DNA from: Tissierella sp. P1
GTDB lineage: Bacteria > Bacillota > Clostridia > Tissierellales > Tissierellaceae
Reading direction: 5' to 3'
NCBI RefSeq assembly: GCF_002266425.1
Contig: NZ_NPMN01000003.1
Span: forward strand, 124,001 to 188,000
DNA length: 64,000 nt
In this document: one piece after another, positions 1 through 8,702 of the stretch
How positions within the stretch are numbered: position 1 is the stretch's first letter
Layout of the letters: every line of letters starts with the position of its first letter
The notes under the pieces: generated by a model
What the model was told of the DNA's origin: nothing
The model's input: only the letters and a program-made list of their open reading frames with translations
Databases searched by the model: none
Program-made: the position numbers and the translations under genes

Positions 1-65
1 TATACGGAAAGTTGAATATATGAAGCTTTAAGGTATAACTTTCCTATTTGTTATAAGAATAAATA
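1..65 (+). other. Possible 3' end of an upstream gene
   Basis: One frame (from base 2) stays open from the window edge and stops with TAA at 29-31, giving a tail ending in VEYMKL. A terminator follows about 35 bases later, which fits an upstream + strand gene ending here. The piece is too short to name. Confidence 0.3.
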
Positions 66-93
66 AAACCCTAACTAAAAGTTAGGGTTTTTT
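66..93 (+). terminator. Rho-independent terminator
   Basis: AAACCCTAAC (66-75) pairs with GTTAGGGTTT (81-90) around a 5-base loop and runs into a T tract. It would end the transcript of whatever lies upstream and insulate apbE. Confidence 0.8.
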
Positions 94-114
94 CAAATGA
101 TATGGAGTGATTAA

Positions 115-1191
115 ATGAGAAGGAAAAGACATATTGGATTAGTTATCTTTCTGGCTTTAATATTTACTACTACGGGATGCATAAAGAGACAGGATTCAAA
201 GGGTGCTAAACTCCCAAAGGGATCAGAGCCCATATCTAGAACAGAATTTTTAATGGATACTGTAATGACTATTAAGTTATATGATAAAACTGATGAGAAA
301 ATTTTAGATAAGGTGTTTTCTAGATTGGAAGAGATAGAAAGCAGAATGAGTGTTACACTAAAAGATAGTGATGTAAGTAAAATAAATGATAATGCAGGAA
401 TAAAACCTATTACAGTTAGTGAAGACACGTATTTTGTAATAAAGGAAGCAAAGCACTATGCAGAGATTTCAAATGGTGCTTATGATCCTACAATTGGCCC
501 TCTAGTAGATTTATGGAATATAGTGTCTGGTGAAAAGGAGAGGGAATTCATTCCATCAGATAAAGAAATAGAAGAAAAAAAAGCACTTGTTAACTATAAA
601 AATTTAGAATTACTAGATAATAACCAAATATTTCTTAAAGAGAAGAACATGAAAATAAATCTAGGAGGTATAGTAAAAGGTTATGCTGCTGATGAAGTTA
701 AGAGAATATTAACGGAAAATGGAGCGAATACCGCTATCATTGATTTAGGTGGCAATGTTTTTGCACATGGGGAAAAACTAGATGGTTCCTCTTGGAATAT
801 TGGGATACAAAATCCATTTGAATTTACTGGGAATTACTTAGGGATAATTCAAGTAAAAGATAAATCAATAGTTACTTCTGGTGATTATGAAAGATTCTTT
901 GAATATAAAGGAAAAAGATATCATCATATTTTAGATGCTAAGACAGGATATCCTTCAGAAAATGAAATAACAGGAGTAAGTATTATTTCCAGCAAATCAA
1001 TAGATGGAGATGCTTTATCTACAACATTATTTGTACTTGGACTTGATCGTGGAATGGAATTAGTAAATTCACTAGAGAGCGTAGAAGCTATCTTCGTTAC
1101 AAAGGATAAGTCTGTTTATCTAACTGAAAATTTAAAAGGAAAATTTACTTTAAAGGATGGTAATACATCTTTTACTATAAAGGAATATTAA
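115..1191 (+). CDS. apbE: FAD:protein FMN transferase (ApbE), lipoprotein
   Basis: ApbE enzymes transfer FMN from FAD to a threonine of target flavoproteins, typically Rnf/Nqr subunits, outside the membrane. The 358-aa protein has a lipoprotein signal ending in TTGC (Cys22). It carries the family's blocks YDPTIGPLVDLW, INLGGIVKGYAAD, IIDLGGN and DGDALSTTLFVLG; the last includes the Mg-binding D-x-x-x-T region. GGAGTG at 103-108 supports the ATG. Length is normal for the family. No Rnf genes are seen, but the upstream neighbour is cut off by the window edge. The lipoprotein assignment is from the lipobox alone. Confidence 0.93.
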   Translation: MRRKRHIGLVIFLALIFTTTGCIKRQDSKGAKLPKGSEPISRTEFLMDTVMTIKLYDKTDEKILDKVFSRLEEIESRMSVTLKDSDVSKINDNAGIKPITVSEDTYFVIKEAKHYAEISNGAYDPTIGPLVDLWNIVSGEKEREFIPSDKEIEEKKALVNYKNLELLDNNQIFLKEKNMKINLGGIVKGYAADEVKRILTENGANTAIIDLGGNVFAHGEKLDGSSWNIGIQNPFEFTGNYLGIIQVKDKSIVTSGDYERFFEYKGKRYHHILDAKTGYPSENEITGVSIISSKSIDGDALSTTLFVLGLDRGMELVNSLESVEAIFVTKDKSVYLTENLKGKFTLKDGNTSFTIKEY

Positions 1192-1250
1192 ATTTGGTAT
1201 AAAATCCACTTCAGATAAATAAAATATTATTAATTGAGGTGGGTGATAAT

Positions 1251-1556
1251 ATGGATAAAAGAAATTATAAGTTGAATAAAAATTTATTTAAATATAGCAA
1301 TGGTTACTATAATAAATTGATAAGTAGAATGATTTTTGTTTTAGTTACTTTGTTAATTATTTTAGCAATAAGGATGATGAATACTAAAGCAACAAATAAT
1401 ATTATTAAGATTATTGAAAAAAATATATCTTATGATTTTAGTTTAAAAGAAGATGGAAAAAAGGTAAAAGATTATTTAGTAAAAGTAGTAGCTGATTCTA
1501 AAGACACAATAGAAGAATTTACAGATCAATTTAACAAGAATAATAAATCAGATTAA
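1251..1556 (+). CDS. Small single-pass membrane protein
   Basis: A 101-aa protein with a basic N-terminus, one hydrophobic segment at about residues 27-42 (MIFVLVTLLIILAI) and a charged tail. ATG 1251 is preferred over GTG 1239 because GAGGTGG at 1236-1242 lies 8 bases upstream of it. The membrane segment followed by an ITYN-like stretch (NISYDFSLKEDGKKVKDYLV) reminds me of the N-terminal part of SpoIVFA/M23-type sporulation proteins, but no peptidase domain follows, so this could be a truncated relative. That resemblance is recollection, not a search. The stop codon sits inside a perfect 15-bp inverted repeat. Confidence 0.7.
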   Translation: MDKRNYKLNKNLFKYSNGYYNKLISRMIFVLVTLLIILAIRMMNTKATNNIIKIIEKNISYDFSLKEDGKKVKDYLVKVVADSKDTIEEFTDQFNKNNKSD

Positions 1557-1586
1557 TACCTCGAAATTTCCCGAGGTATTAATCTG
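1549..1586. repeat. Perfect 15-bp inverted repeat overlapping a stop codon
   Basis: CAGATTAATACCTCG (1549-1563) and CGAGGTATTAATCTG (1572-1586) are exact complements around an 8-base loop. The TAA of the preceding gene lies in the left arm. No T tract follows on the + strand, so it is not a textbook terminator. It may stabilise the mRNA end or act as a weak terminator. Confidence 0.8.
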
Positions 1587-1663
1587 ATAAGAAAATGCTA
1601 CTACTAATATCAATGAAAAAGTGATAAGATAATATTTATAGTATTAATGAAAGGTGGAAACAA

Positions 1664-3511
1664 ATGATAGACAAAAAAGTTCTAGATAGGATTCTAAATA
1701 AAGTTGAAAAACCAGCTAGATATATAGGAATGGAACAAAACTCTGTGATAAAAGACTTAAATAAAGTGAAGGTGAAATTTGCATTTTCCTTTCCAGATGT
1801 ATACGATGTAGGAATGTCCCATTTAGGGCTTCATATATTATATAATCTAATAAATGAAGAAGATGAATTTGTATGTGAAAGAGTATTTGCACCTTGGATA
1901 GATATGGAAAATGAAATGAGAAAAGAAAATCTTCCTCTTTTTACTTTAGAGAATAAAGAAGAAGTAAGAAATTTTGATTTTTTAGGATTTACATTGCAAT
2001 ATGAGATGAGTTATACAAATATATTAAATATTTTAGATTTATCTAATATTCCCTTATTATCAAAGGATAGAAGTGATGAGGACCCATTCGTTATAGCAGG
2101 AGGACCATGTGCTTACAATCCAGAGCCCATAGCAGAATTTATAGATTTCTTTGTAATCGGTGAAGGGGAAGAAGTTACATTGGAAATCCTTAAATTATAT
2201 AGAGAACAAAAGGAAAAAGAATGGAATAGAGAACAATTTTTAAAAGAAGTGGCTAAATTAGAAGGAATATATGTACCAAAGTTCTATGACATAATATACA
2301 ATGATGATGGAACTATTAAAGAAAGGGTAGCCTTAGATGAAGTAGTTCCAAAGGTAATAAAGAAAAGGATGATAAAGGATCTTGACTCAATGTTTGTGCC
2401 GGAGAAAATGATTGTACCGTTTATTGAAACAGTTCATGATAGAGTTGTTATGGAAATATTTAGAGGTTGTACTCGTGGATGTAGATTTTGTCAAGCAGGT
2501 ATGATTTATAGACCTATAAGAGAAAAGTCAGTAGATAAGATAGTGGAGTTAGCAGATAAATTGGTTGAAAGCACAGGATATGAAAATGTTTCACTGTCAT
2601 CCCTTAGCTCTTGTGATTATTCTGAATTATATTTATTAATCTCAAAATTAATGGATAGATTTGAGGAGAAAAAAGTAGGAGTTTCTTTACCATCATTAAG
2701 GCTAGATTCATTTAGTATAGATATATTAAAAGAAATTGAGAAAGTTAGAAAATCAGGATTGACTTTTGCACCTGAAGCTGGCAGCCAAAGGCTCAGAGAC
2801 GTAATTAATAAAGGAATTACTGAAGAAGATTTAATTAATACAGTTTCTTATGTGTTTAAGGAAGGATGGTCTACTATTAAATTATATTTTATGATTGGAT
2901 TGCCTACTGAAACTGATGAAGATGTAATGGGTATAAAGGAATTAGCCTATAAAGTTAAAGATATATTTTTTGATTTGCCAAAGGAAGAGAGAAAAGGTAA
3001 TTTAAAGGTAACAGCCAGTGCATCTTGTTTCGTACCTAAGCCTTTTACACCTTTTCAATGGATGGGGCAGGATTCAATAGATGAATTCTATAGAAAAATT
3101 TATTTGGTGAAGAATAGCATAAAAGACAGCAAGGTAGTATTTAACTACCATGATCCTAAATTAAGTTTCTTAGAGGCGGTAATTGCTCGTGGAGATAGAA
3201 AAATATCAAAATTAATATTAAAAGCATGGGAAAAAGGATGTAAATTTGATGGTTGGTCAGAGCATTTTAAATATGATACTTGGATTGAGGCTATGAGTGA
3301 AGAAGATATAGATAGTGATTTCTATGCTTTAAGAAATAGAAGCCTTGAAGAAATTTTGCCTTGGGATTTCATAAACCCAGGAGTATCTAAAGATTATCTA
3401 ATAAGAGAGTACAATAAATCCCTTGAGGAACAGATTACAGGAGATTGTAGATTACAATGTAGAGGTTGTGGAATAAAGGGATGTACGATGACTGGTGGTG
3501 GAAATAATTGA
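1664..3511 (+). CDS. B12-binding-type radical SAM protein (TIGR03960 family)
   Basis: A 615-aa radical SAM protein of unassigned function. The cluster-binding motif C-x3-C-x2-C is visible in RGCTRGCRFCQAG (near residue 275). The N-terminal half contains GFTLQYEMSYTN and a GGPCAYNPEP/GEGEE pattern typical of B12-binding-like domains in this group. A second Cys cluster, CRLQCRGCGIKGC, lies at the extreme C-terminus. The stop overlaps the start of the next gene by 4 bases, so the two are probably co-translated. In clostridia this pair commonly precedes RNase G and rplU, as here. The substrate is not known to me. Confidence 0.88.
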   Translation: MIDKKVLDRILNKVEKPARYIGMEQNSVIKDLNKVKVKFAFSFPDVYDVGMSHLGLHILYNLINEEDEFVCERVFAPWIDMENEMRKENLPLFTLENKEEVRNFDFLGFTLQYEMSYTNILNILDLSNIPLLSKDRSDEDPFVIAGGPCAYNPEPIAEFIDFFVIGEGEEVTLEILKLYREQKEKEWNREQFLKEVAKLEGIYVPKFYDIIYNDDGTIKERVALDEVVPKVIKKRMIKDLDSMFVPEKMIVPFIETVHDRVVMEIFRGCTRGCRFCQAGMIYRPIREKSVDKIVELADKLVESTGYENVSLSSLSSCDYSELYLLISKLMDRFEEKKVGVSLPSLRLDSFSIDILKEIEKVRKSGLTFAPEAGSQRLRDVINKGITEEDLINTVSYVFKEGWSTIKLYFMIGLPTETDEDVMGIKELAYKVKDIFFDLPKEERKGNLKVTASASCFVPKPFTPFQWMGQDSIDEFYRKIYLVKNSIKDSKVVFNYHDPKLSFLEAVIARGDRKISKLILKAWEKGCKFDGWSEHFKYDTWIEAMSEEDIDSDFYALRNRSLEEILPWDFINPGVSKDYLIREYNKSLEEQITGDCRLQCRGCGIKGCTMTGGGNN

Positions 3512-4203
3512 TTTTAAGAGTTGCATTTAATAAGAAGAATTATCTAAAATATATTGGACATTTAGATTTGATGAGATTATTCCATAGATCATTTAATAGA
3601 GCAGGTGTTCCTATAAAATATTCTGAGGGATTTAATCCTCATCCAAAGTTTTCAATAGGAAATCCCCTATCCCTTGGTATCGAATCTGAAGAGGAATATA
3701 TGGATATAGATATTGATTACATCCCAGTAGATGAGTTTATAAAAAAGGTGAACGCTGTATTGCCTAATGATATTCAAATAATAAGGGGTGAATATCTTGA
3801 AAAAGAAGAATCCATAGCATCTTTAATAGCTTGGGCTTTTTACGAAATAAACTTCAATATAGATAAGAAGAAAGAAAAAGAAAACTTAGAAGGCATATTT
3901 ACAAAATGGTTGTCTCAAGAAGAAATAATTATTACTAGATTGAGAAAAAAAGGAAAGAAGAAAGTTGAAAAAGAAGAGAATATTAAAAGCTTTATAGGAA
4001 ATCTTGTTATTAAAGAAATTAGGGATACAAGTATAACAATAGATACTTTATTAAGGTCTGGAGGTAATGGGAATTTAAAGCCGCTAGACTTTATAGAAGC
4101 TCTAAATAGAGATACTTTCCTTAATATAGATATGGATTCTGTAACTACAAAAAGATTGGCTCTGTATGCAGAAAAGGATAATAATATATATAAGCCGTTA
4201 TAA
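3508..4203 (+). CDS. Radical SAM-associated protein (TIGR03936/DUF2344)
   Basis: A 231-aa protein whose N-terminus (RVAFNKKNYLKYIGHLDLMR, then EGFNPHPKFSIGNPLSLGI) matches the DUF2344 family, found next to or fused to TIGR03960 radical SAM proteins. It probably works with the preceding gene, perhaps in RNA modification; that role is inference. The start is TTG 3508, with GGTGGTGG at 3496-3503 and a 4-base overlap with the upstream stop (ATTGA). It has no Cys motif of its own. Confidence 0.88.
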   Translation: MILRVAFNKKNYLKYIGHLDLMRLFHRSFNRAGVPIKYSEGFNPHPKFSIGNPLSLGIESEEEYMDIDIDYIPVDEFIKKVNAVLPNDIQIIRGEYLEKEESIASLIAWAFYEINFNIDKKKEKENLEGIFTKWLSQEEIIITRLRKKGKKKVEKEENIKSFIGNLVIKEIRDTSITIDTLLRSGGNGNLKPLDFIEALNRDTFLNIDMDSVTTKRLALYAEKDNNIYKPL

Positions 4204-4218
4204 GATGGGAGAATTGTG

Positions 4219-5442
4219 ATGAGGTATATTTTTATTGATTCTCTAGGTGGAGTTAATAGAGTGGGTATTGTGGAAGACAATAGACTTATAGAATTTCATT
4301 TAGAAGAACAAGATAGTAAGATAGTTGGAAATATTTATAGAGGAAGAGTAACTAATGTGTTACAAGGTATGGAGGCGGCCTTTGTAGATATTGGTGAGTC
4401 TAAAAATGCCTACTTATATGTAAAGGATGCTCTGTCTAGGGAACTTTTATATGATGGAAGGATATATAAGATATCTGAAGTCATTAAATCTGGTCAAGAA
4501 GTAATAGTACAGGTCATAAAGGAACCATCGGGTAACAAAGGAGCAAAGGTAACAACTCATATTGAAATACCAGGTAGATATTTAGTATTCACGCCATTTT
4601 CTAATAAAATAAATATATCTAAAAAAATTACATGTTCTAAGGAAGCAGAAAGCCTGAGGGATATAGGAAAAAGAATTATAAAGGATGGCATGGGAGTAAT
4701 TTTTAGAACAGCTTCAGAGGCAATAGAGGAATCTGTACTAAAGGAAGAATATGATATTCTATATAATATCTATGCCAAGATTCAAAAAGAAAAGAACTTT
4801 TTGCCTTGTCCCAAGCTTCTCTATAAAGAACCTAGCTTAGACTATCAGATAATAAGAGATAGCTATGATGATGCTATGGAAAAGATCATCGTAAACAATA
4901 AGAAAGTATATGATAATTTAGTTTTAATGGAGGAAATTTATCCATTTAAATTTTCCAATAAAATAGAATTAAATACAGATTTTTCAATAGCTTATGATAC
5001 TGGAATTCAATTAGATTTAAAAATGGCACTACAAAGAATGGTTCCCCTCAAATCTGGGGGATATATAGTTATAGATGAGACTGAGGCCTTGACTGCAATA
5101 GATGTTAATACTGGAAAATTTGTTGGCACCAACTCTTTAGGAGATACTATATTAAAAACTAATATAGAAGCCGCTGAAGAGATAGCAAGACAAATTAGAC
5201 TACGAGATATTGGAGGCATTATAATAGTAGATTTTATAGATATGAAGAGTAAAAATGATATTTCAACAGTGCTATCTACCTTTAAGAAGTATTTAAAAAA
5301 GGATAAAATAAAGACAAATATTATAGGGATTACAAAACTTGGTCTTGTTGAGCTAACAAGAAAGAAAATAAGAAGATCACTATCTAAAGATTTCTATAAA
5401 AAATGTCCGAAATGTGAAGGCAGGGGAAACATTACTAAATAG
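4219..5442 (+). CDS. rng: Ribonuclease E/G family endoribonuclease
   Basis: A 407-aa single-strand endoribonuclease of the RNase E/G family, acting in RNA processing and decay. An S1-like RNA-binding segment lies at about residues 35-110 (IVGNIYRGRVTNVLQGMEAAFVDIG). The catalytic core is shown by two acidic strands, AIDVNTGKFVG and GGIIIVDFIDM. A C-terminal CPKCEGRG provides the zinc-link cysteines. It is shorter than E. coli RNase G but usual for clostridia. ATG 4219 is chosen over GTG 4216 by spacing from GGGAGA. It closes the radical SAM operon and lies just before the L21 promoter. Confidence 0.92.
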   Translation: MRYIFIDSLGGVNRVGIVEDNRLIEFHLEEQDSKIVGNIYRGRVTNVLQGMEAAFVDIGESKNAYLYVKDALSRELLYDGRIYKISEVIKSGQEVIVQVIKEPSGNKGAKVTTHIEIPGRYLVFTPFSNKINISKKITCSKEAESLRDIGKRIIKDGMGVIFRTASEAIEESVLKEEYDILYNIYAKIQKEKNFLPCPKLLYKEPSLDYQIIRDSYDDAMEKIIVNNKKVYDNLVLMEEIYPFKFSNKIELNTDFSIAYDTGIQLDLKMALQRMVPLKSGGYIVIDETEALTAIDVNTGKFVGTNSLGDTILKTNIEAAEEIARQIRLRDIGGIIIVDFIDMKSKNDISTVLSTFKKYLKKDKIKTNIIGITKLGLVELTRKKIRRSLSKDFYKKCPKCEGRGNITK

Positions 5443-5451
5443 AATTAGGTA

Positions 5452-5480
5452 TTGACAATCCTAGATATATTTGTTAAAAT
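5452..5480 (+). promoter_or_regulatory. Sigma-A promoter for rplU operon
   Basis: TTGACA (5452-5457), a 17-base spacer and TAAAAT (5475-5480) form a near-consensus promoter. Predicted transcription start is about 5487, just before the L21 leader. Confidence 0.85.
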
Positions 5481-5486
5481 ACTTTG

Positions 5487-5557
5487 GTGTAGAGCCGCTC
5501 AATCTGGGTTTAAGTCCTAACGGCACCCTGTATTGGCGAGACTGGGTTAGAGGAGGT
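5487..5557 (+). ncRNA. Ribosomal protein L21 leader (Firmicutes L21_leader type)
   Basis: The leader has the conserved look of the Firmicutes L21 leader: AGAGCCGCTC, GTCCTAACGGCACCCTG, TGGCGAGACTGGGTTAG, then the rplU ribosome binding site. Such leaders are thought to let L21 feed back on the rplU-prp-rpmA transcript. Boundaries are approximate. Confidence 0.75.
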
Positions 5558-5567
5558 GCAATTTTAC

Positions 5568-5879
5568 ATGTATGCTGTAATAGAAACTGGTGGTAAACAA
5601 TATAGAGTTCAACAAGGCGATGTTGTTTTCGTAGAGAAAATAAATGCAGAAGAAGGCACAAATGTAAACTTTGATAAAGTTCTTTTAGTGTCTAAAGAAG
5701 GCGAGATAGTTGCTGGTAAGCCTTATGTTGATGGTGCTAAAGTTGAAGCTGTTGTTTTAGAACAAGGAAAGGCTAAAAAAATCGTTGTTTTCAAATATAA
5801 GCCTAAGAAAAACATTAGAAAGAAACAAGGACATCGTCAACCATTTACTAAAGTAAGAATCGAAAATATTGTTGGCTAA
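5568..5879 (+). CDS. rplU: 50S ribosomal protein L21
   Basis: L21 binds 23S rRNA (domain VI region) in the large subunit. The 103-aa protein begins [18 protein letters not shown] and ends with the basic [14 protein letters not shown] stretch typical of L21. ATG 5568 is preferred; the in-frame GTG at 5556 lies within the AGGAGGT ribosome binding site (5551-5557). It heads the classic Firmicutes trio rplU-prp-rpmA. Confidence 0.98.
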   Translation: MYAVIETGGKQYRVQQGDVVFVEKINAEEGTNVNFDKVLLVSKEGEIVAGKPYVDGAKVEAVVLEQGKAKKIVVFKYKPKKNIRKKQGHRQPFTKVRIENIVG

Positions 5880-5883
5880 TCTT

Positions 5884-6231
5884 ATGATAATAGCCAAAAT
5901 ATATAGGGATAAAAATAATTACATTAAAAAATATACCATAGAAGGACATGCAGATTATGACTCATATGGTAAAGATATAGTATGTGCTGCTATATCAGTG
6001 CTCTCTCAAACGACTCTATTATCTTTAGTGGAGGTTTGTGAAATAGAGGAAAATACTATTAAGTATTCCATAGATGAAAAAACAGGGTTTCTTGACGTAG
6101 AATTACCTAAGAATATAGAAAAACTTAAATTAGATAAAGCACAGATCCTATTAGAATCGTTAGTAGTAGGGATTAATTCAGTAATAGAAAGTTACCCAGA
6201 GTATGTAGCACTCAAGAATGGGGAGGTGTAA
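5884..6231 (+). CDS. prp: Ribosomal processing cysteine protease Prp
   Basis: Prp removes the N-terminal extension of ribosomal protein L27, an essential maturation step known in Staphylococcus. The 115-aa protein places the catalytic pair at His22 (in EGHADY) and Cys34 (in DIVCAAIS), the same numbering as the characterised S. aureus enzyme when ATG 5884 is used. It lies between rplU and rpmA, and L27 here does carry the extension. No strong ribosome binding site precedes it, so translation is probably coupled to rplU, which ends 4 bases upstream. Confidence 0.93.
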   Translation: MIIAKIYRDKNNYIKKYTIEGHADYDSYGKDIVCAAISVLSQTTLLSLVEVCEIEENTIKYSIDEKTGFLDVELPKNIEKLKLDKAQILLESLVVGINSVIESYPEYVALKNGEV

Positions 6232-6234
6232 TTG

Positions 6235-6525
6235 ATGATTAAATTGAATTTACAATTATTTGCTTCTAAAAAAGGAGTAGGTAGTTCCAGAAATGGTAGA
6301 GATAGTGAAGCTAAAAGATTAGGTGTTAAGAGAGGCGATGGACAATTCGTTTTAGCTGGAAATATCCTAGTTAGACAAAGAGGTACTAAAATACACCCTG
6401 GAAATAATGTAGGTAAAGGTGGAGACGATACTTTATTTGCAACTGTTGATGGTGTAGTTAGATTTGAAAGAAAAGGTAGAGATAAAAAACAAGTTAGTGT
6501 TTATCCTGCAGAGGAATTAGCGTAA
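6235..6525 (+). CDS. rpmA: 50S ribosomal protein L27 with cleavable N-terminal extension
   Basis: A 96-aa L27 of the large subunit; its mature N-terminus reaches towards the peptidyl transferase centre. The protein starts [14 protein letters not shown]; by homology Prp cuts between Phe9 and Ala10. The core motifs [20 protein letters not shown] and GGDDTLFA are intact. ATG 6235 is preferred over the TTG at 6232 because of GGGAGGTG at 6221-6228. Confidence 0.97.
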   Translation: MIKLNLQLFASKKGVGSSRNGRDSEAKRLGVKRGDGQFVLAGNILVRQRGTKIHPGNNVGKGGDDTLFATVDGVVRFERKGRDKKQVSVYPAEELA

Positions 6526-6530
6526 ATTTT

Positions 6531-6562
6531 AAGCTTACCATCATGGTAAGCTTATATTTTTT
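6531..6562 (+). terminator. Rho-independent terminator after rpmA
   Basis: AAGCTTACC (6531-6539) pairs with GGTAAGCTT (6545-6553) over a 5-base loop, followed by ATATTTTTT. It ends the rplU operon. The remaining stretch to the obgE promoter (6563-6765) is AT-rich with nothing recognisable. Confidence 0.85.
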
Positions 6563-6765
6563 ATAGCAGGATAATTCTACTTCATTTTAGATTAAATTTG
6601 ACCTAAGAGATTTTATAAAGGACTTCCTTAATCTGCTGATATTTCAATGATAAATTTTTTTATTTGAACTTTTTATATAACACTGTTTTAGTATAAAATC
6701 CTTATATTAGAATAAAATAATCAGGACGATTTAGAATTAAAATTAATTTAAATTCAATATAATAA

Positions 6766-6793
6766 TTGACAGACTTAGTAAAATTGGTATAAT
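6766..6793 (+). promoter_or_regulatory. Sigma-A promoter for obgE operon
   Basis: TTGACA (6766-6771) and TATAAT (6788-6793) with a 16-base spacer lie about 65 bases upstream of obgE. Confidence 0.8.
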
Positions 6794-6856
6794 AAATTTA
6801 TCGATTTGTAAAAATAAAAAATACAGAGAAAAGTAACTAATAAGGATGATGAGATT

Positions 6857-8124
6857 ATGTTTATAGACGTGGCCAAAATACATGTCAAAGCTGGCAAAGG
6901 TGGAGATGGTATTGTAGCTGGAGACGGGAAAAATATGAACCGGCTGGAGGACCTTATGGAGGAGACGGCGGTAATGGAGGCAGTATAATCCTAAAAGCTG
7001 ATGAGGGGATTAGGACACTGATGGATTTCAGGTATAAGCGTTCTTATACTGGACAGAATGGTGAAGATGGAAGAACCAAGAAACAATTTGGAAAAGCTGG
7101 AGAAGATATTATACTAAAGGTACCTGTTGGAACCTTAGTGAAAGATGCAAATACTGAAGGTGTAATAGTAGATCTTAAAGAAAAGGATCAGATATTTGTC
7201 ATAGCAAGAGGAGGTAGAGGAGGTAGAGGAAACGCTAAGTTTGCCACTGCCACACGTCAAGCACCTGGGTTTGCGGAGCCAGGTACGAAAGGGCAAGAAA
7301 GAGATATAACATTAGAATTGAAACTTCTTGCAGATGTAGGACTTATAGGATTTCCTAATGTGGGAAAATCAACTATACTTTCAATTGTTTCAGCAGCAAA
7401 ACCTAAAATAGCAAATTATCACTTTACAACTCTAAAACCAAATCTTGGGGTTGTTAGGGTGGGTGAAGAAAAATCTTTTGTTATAGCAGATATTCCTGGA
7501 TTAATTGAGGGGGCTCACCAAGGGGCTGGTCTAGGTCATGATTTCTTAAGGCATATTGAAAGGACTAGGGTCCTTGTACATGTCTTAGACACATCTGGTA
7601 GCGAAGGCAGAGATCCTGTGGAGGACTTTTATAAGATAAATGAGGAGTTAGGTCAATATAATATTAAACTAATAGATAAGCCACAAATCATAGTGGCAAA
7701 TAAGATGGATATACTAGGGGCAGAGGAAGGTTTAGCGAAGATTAAAAAAGAATTTGAACCTAAGGGTTATAAAATATATCCTGTTTCTGCTGCAACATCA
7801 GGAGGAATAGATGAACTTAAATATGCTATATGGGACTTGCTCTCTAATACTGAAATTATCTATGAAACTTTTGATGAACAATTTATGCACGAAGAAGATA
7901 TTGATACCTCAATAATTGTGAAGAAAGAAGATGGTAATTATATTGTAGAAGGAGCATTTATTGAAAGACTTTTAGGTTCAACTTATTTTGACGATGTAGA
8001 TTCTTTAAGATATTTCCAAGACATGTTGAGAAAAAAAGGAGTAATAGATGAACTTAAAGAATTAGGAATACAGGAGTATGAATCTGTATTTATCTGTGGA
8101 TATGAATTTGAATTCTTTGATTAA
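6857..8124 (+). CDS. obgE: GTPase Obg (frame broken by one missing base)
   Basis: Obg is an essential GTPase of ribosome assembly and stress control. ATG 6857 opens MFIDVAKIHVKAGKGGDG but the frame is lost after ..GIVA. Adding one T after 6919 (GCT-TGG) restores WRREKYEPAGGPYGGDGG and joins the frame that runs to 8124, giving 422 aa, a normal length. The rest has the glycine-rich OBG domain (GGRGGRGNAKF), G1 GFPNVGKST, G3 DIPGLIEGAHQG, G4 NKMD and the C-terminal OCT domain. Because Obg is essential and everything else is intact, sequence error is more likely than a true mutation. Confidence 0.92.
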
Positions 8125-8144
8125 ATGGAGGGTAAGTTATCAAA

Positions 8145-8324
8145 ATGGACTGCTTAAGCTGTGGAAACTGTAAAGAAAATCAACCAACATATTATTGCTT
8201 AATGAAAAATGAGGTAGTAATAAATGAAAATTATAGGCCAGGAGAAAAGTCAAGAACAGGTTGGAAGAAAGGTAATACAGACTACGAAAAGCATAGAAGA
8301 CAAAGAAAAGAAATAGAAGTTTAG
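8145..8324 (+). CDS. Small cysteine-rich protein (59 aa)
   Basis: A 59-aa reading frame between obgE and yhbY starts at ATG 8145, preceded by GGAGGG at 8127-8132. The N-terminus holds C-x2-C-x2-C (residues 3, 6, 9) and a further Cys18, suggesting a metal site; the rest is strongly basic (RPGEKSRTGWKKGN). Position, spacing and composition look like a real gene of the obgE operon. I do not know its function. Confidence 0.7.
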   Translation: MDCLSCGNCKENQPTYYCLMKNEVVINENYRPGEKSRTGWKKGNTDYEKHRRQRKEIEV

Positions 8325-8342
8325 ATTAGAGGAGTGGATCAG

Positions 8343-8636
8343 TTGTTAACAGGAAAACAAAGATCTTATTTGAAAAGTATTGCAAATACTATGGATCCAA
8401 TATTTCAAGTGGGAAAAAATGGAATAACAGAGAACTTTATTAAACAAGTTGAAGATGCTTTAGAGGCAAGAGAATTAGTAAAGATAAAGGTACTAAATAA
8501 TAGTTTATTAGATGCAACTGAAGTTGCAAGTCAAATTGCTGAAGAAATAGATGCAGAGTTTGTCCAAAGTATCGGAAATAAATTTGTTTTGTATAAAGAA
8601 TCTAGAGAAAATAAAAAAATCGAATTACCAAATTAA
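8343..8636 (+). CDS. yhbY: Ribosome assembly RNA-binding protein YhbY
   Basis: A 97-aa CRM-domain protein that associates with pre-50S ribosomes. The start MLTGKQRSYLKSIAN and the GxxG-type loop in FQVGKNGI identify the family. TTG 8343 is preferred because it gives the family's usual N-terminus and correct spacing from AGAGGAG (8328-8334); the GTG at 8334 overlaps that site. It lies between obgE and nadD, a common Firmicutes order. Confidence 0.93.
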   Translation: MLTGKQRSYLKSIANTMDPIFQVGKNGITENFIKQVEDALEARELVKIKVLNNSLLDATEVASQIAEEIDAEFVQSIGNKFVLYKESRENKKIELPN

Positions 8637-8646
8637 AGGAAATTAT

Positions 8647-8678
8647 AAACTTCAGAATCTTACATATTTCTGAAGTTT
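8647..8678 (+). terminator. Hairpin between yhbY and nadD
   Basis: AAACTTCAGAA (8647-8657) pairs exactly with TTCTGAAGTTT (8668-8678) over a 10-base loop. Only a poor T tract follows (AATTATTA), so it may attenuate rather than fully terminate. Confidence 0.6.
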
Positions 8679-8702
8679 AATTATTACTTGAGGAGGAAAT
8701 CA

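Noticed and set aside
6563..6720. Fourth copy of the 125-bp repeat after the rpmA terminator
   Set aside because: It begins with TTTTTTATAGCAGGATAA after a hairpin, like the others, but lacks the conserved TTTGATTT / TGCAAG / CTTATGCA end block.
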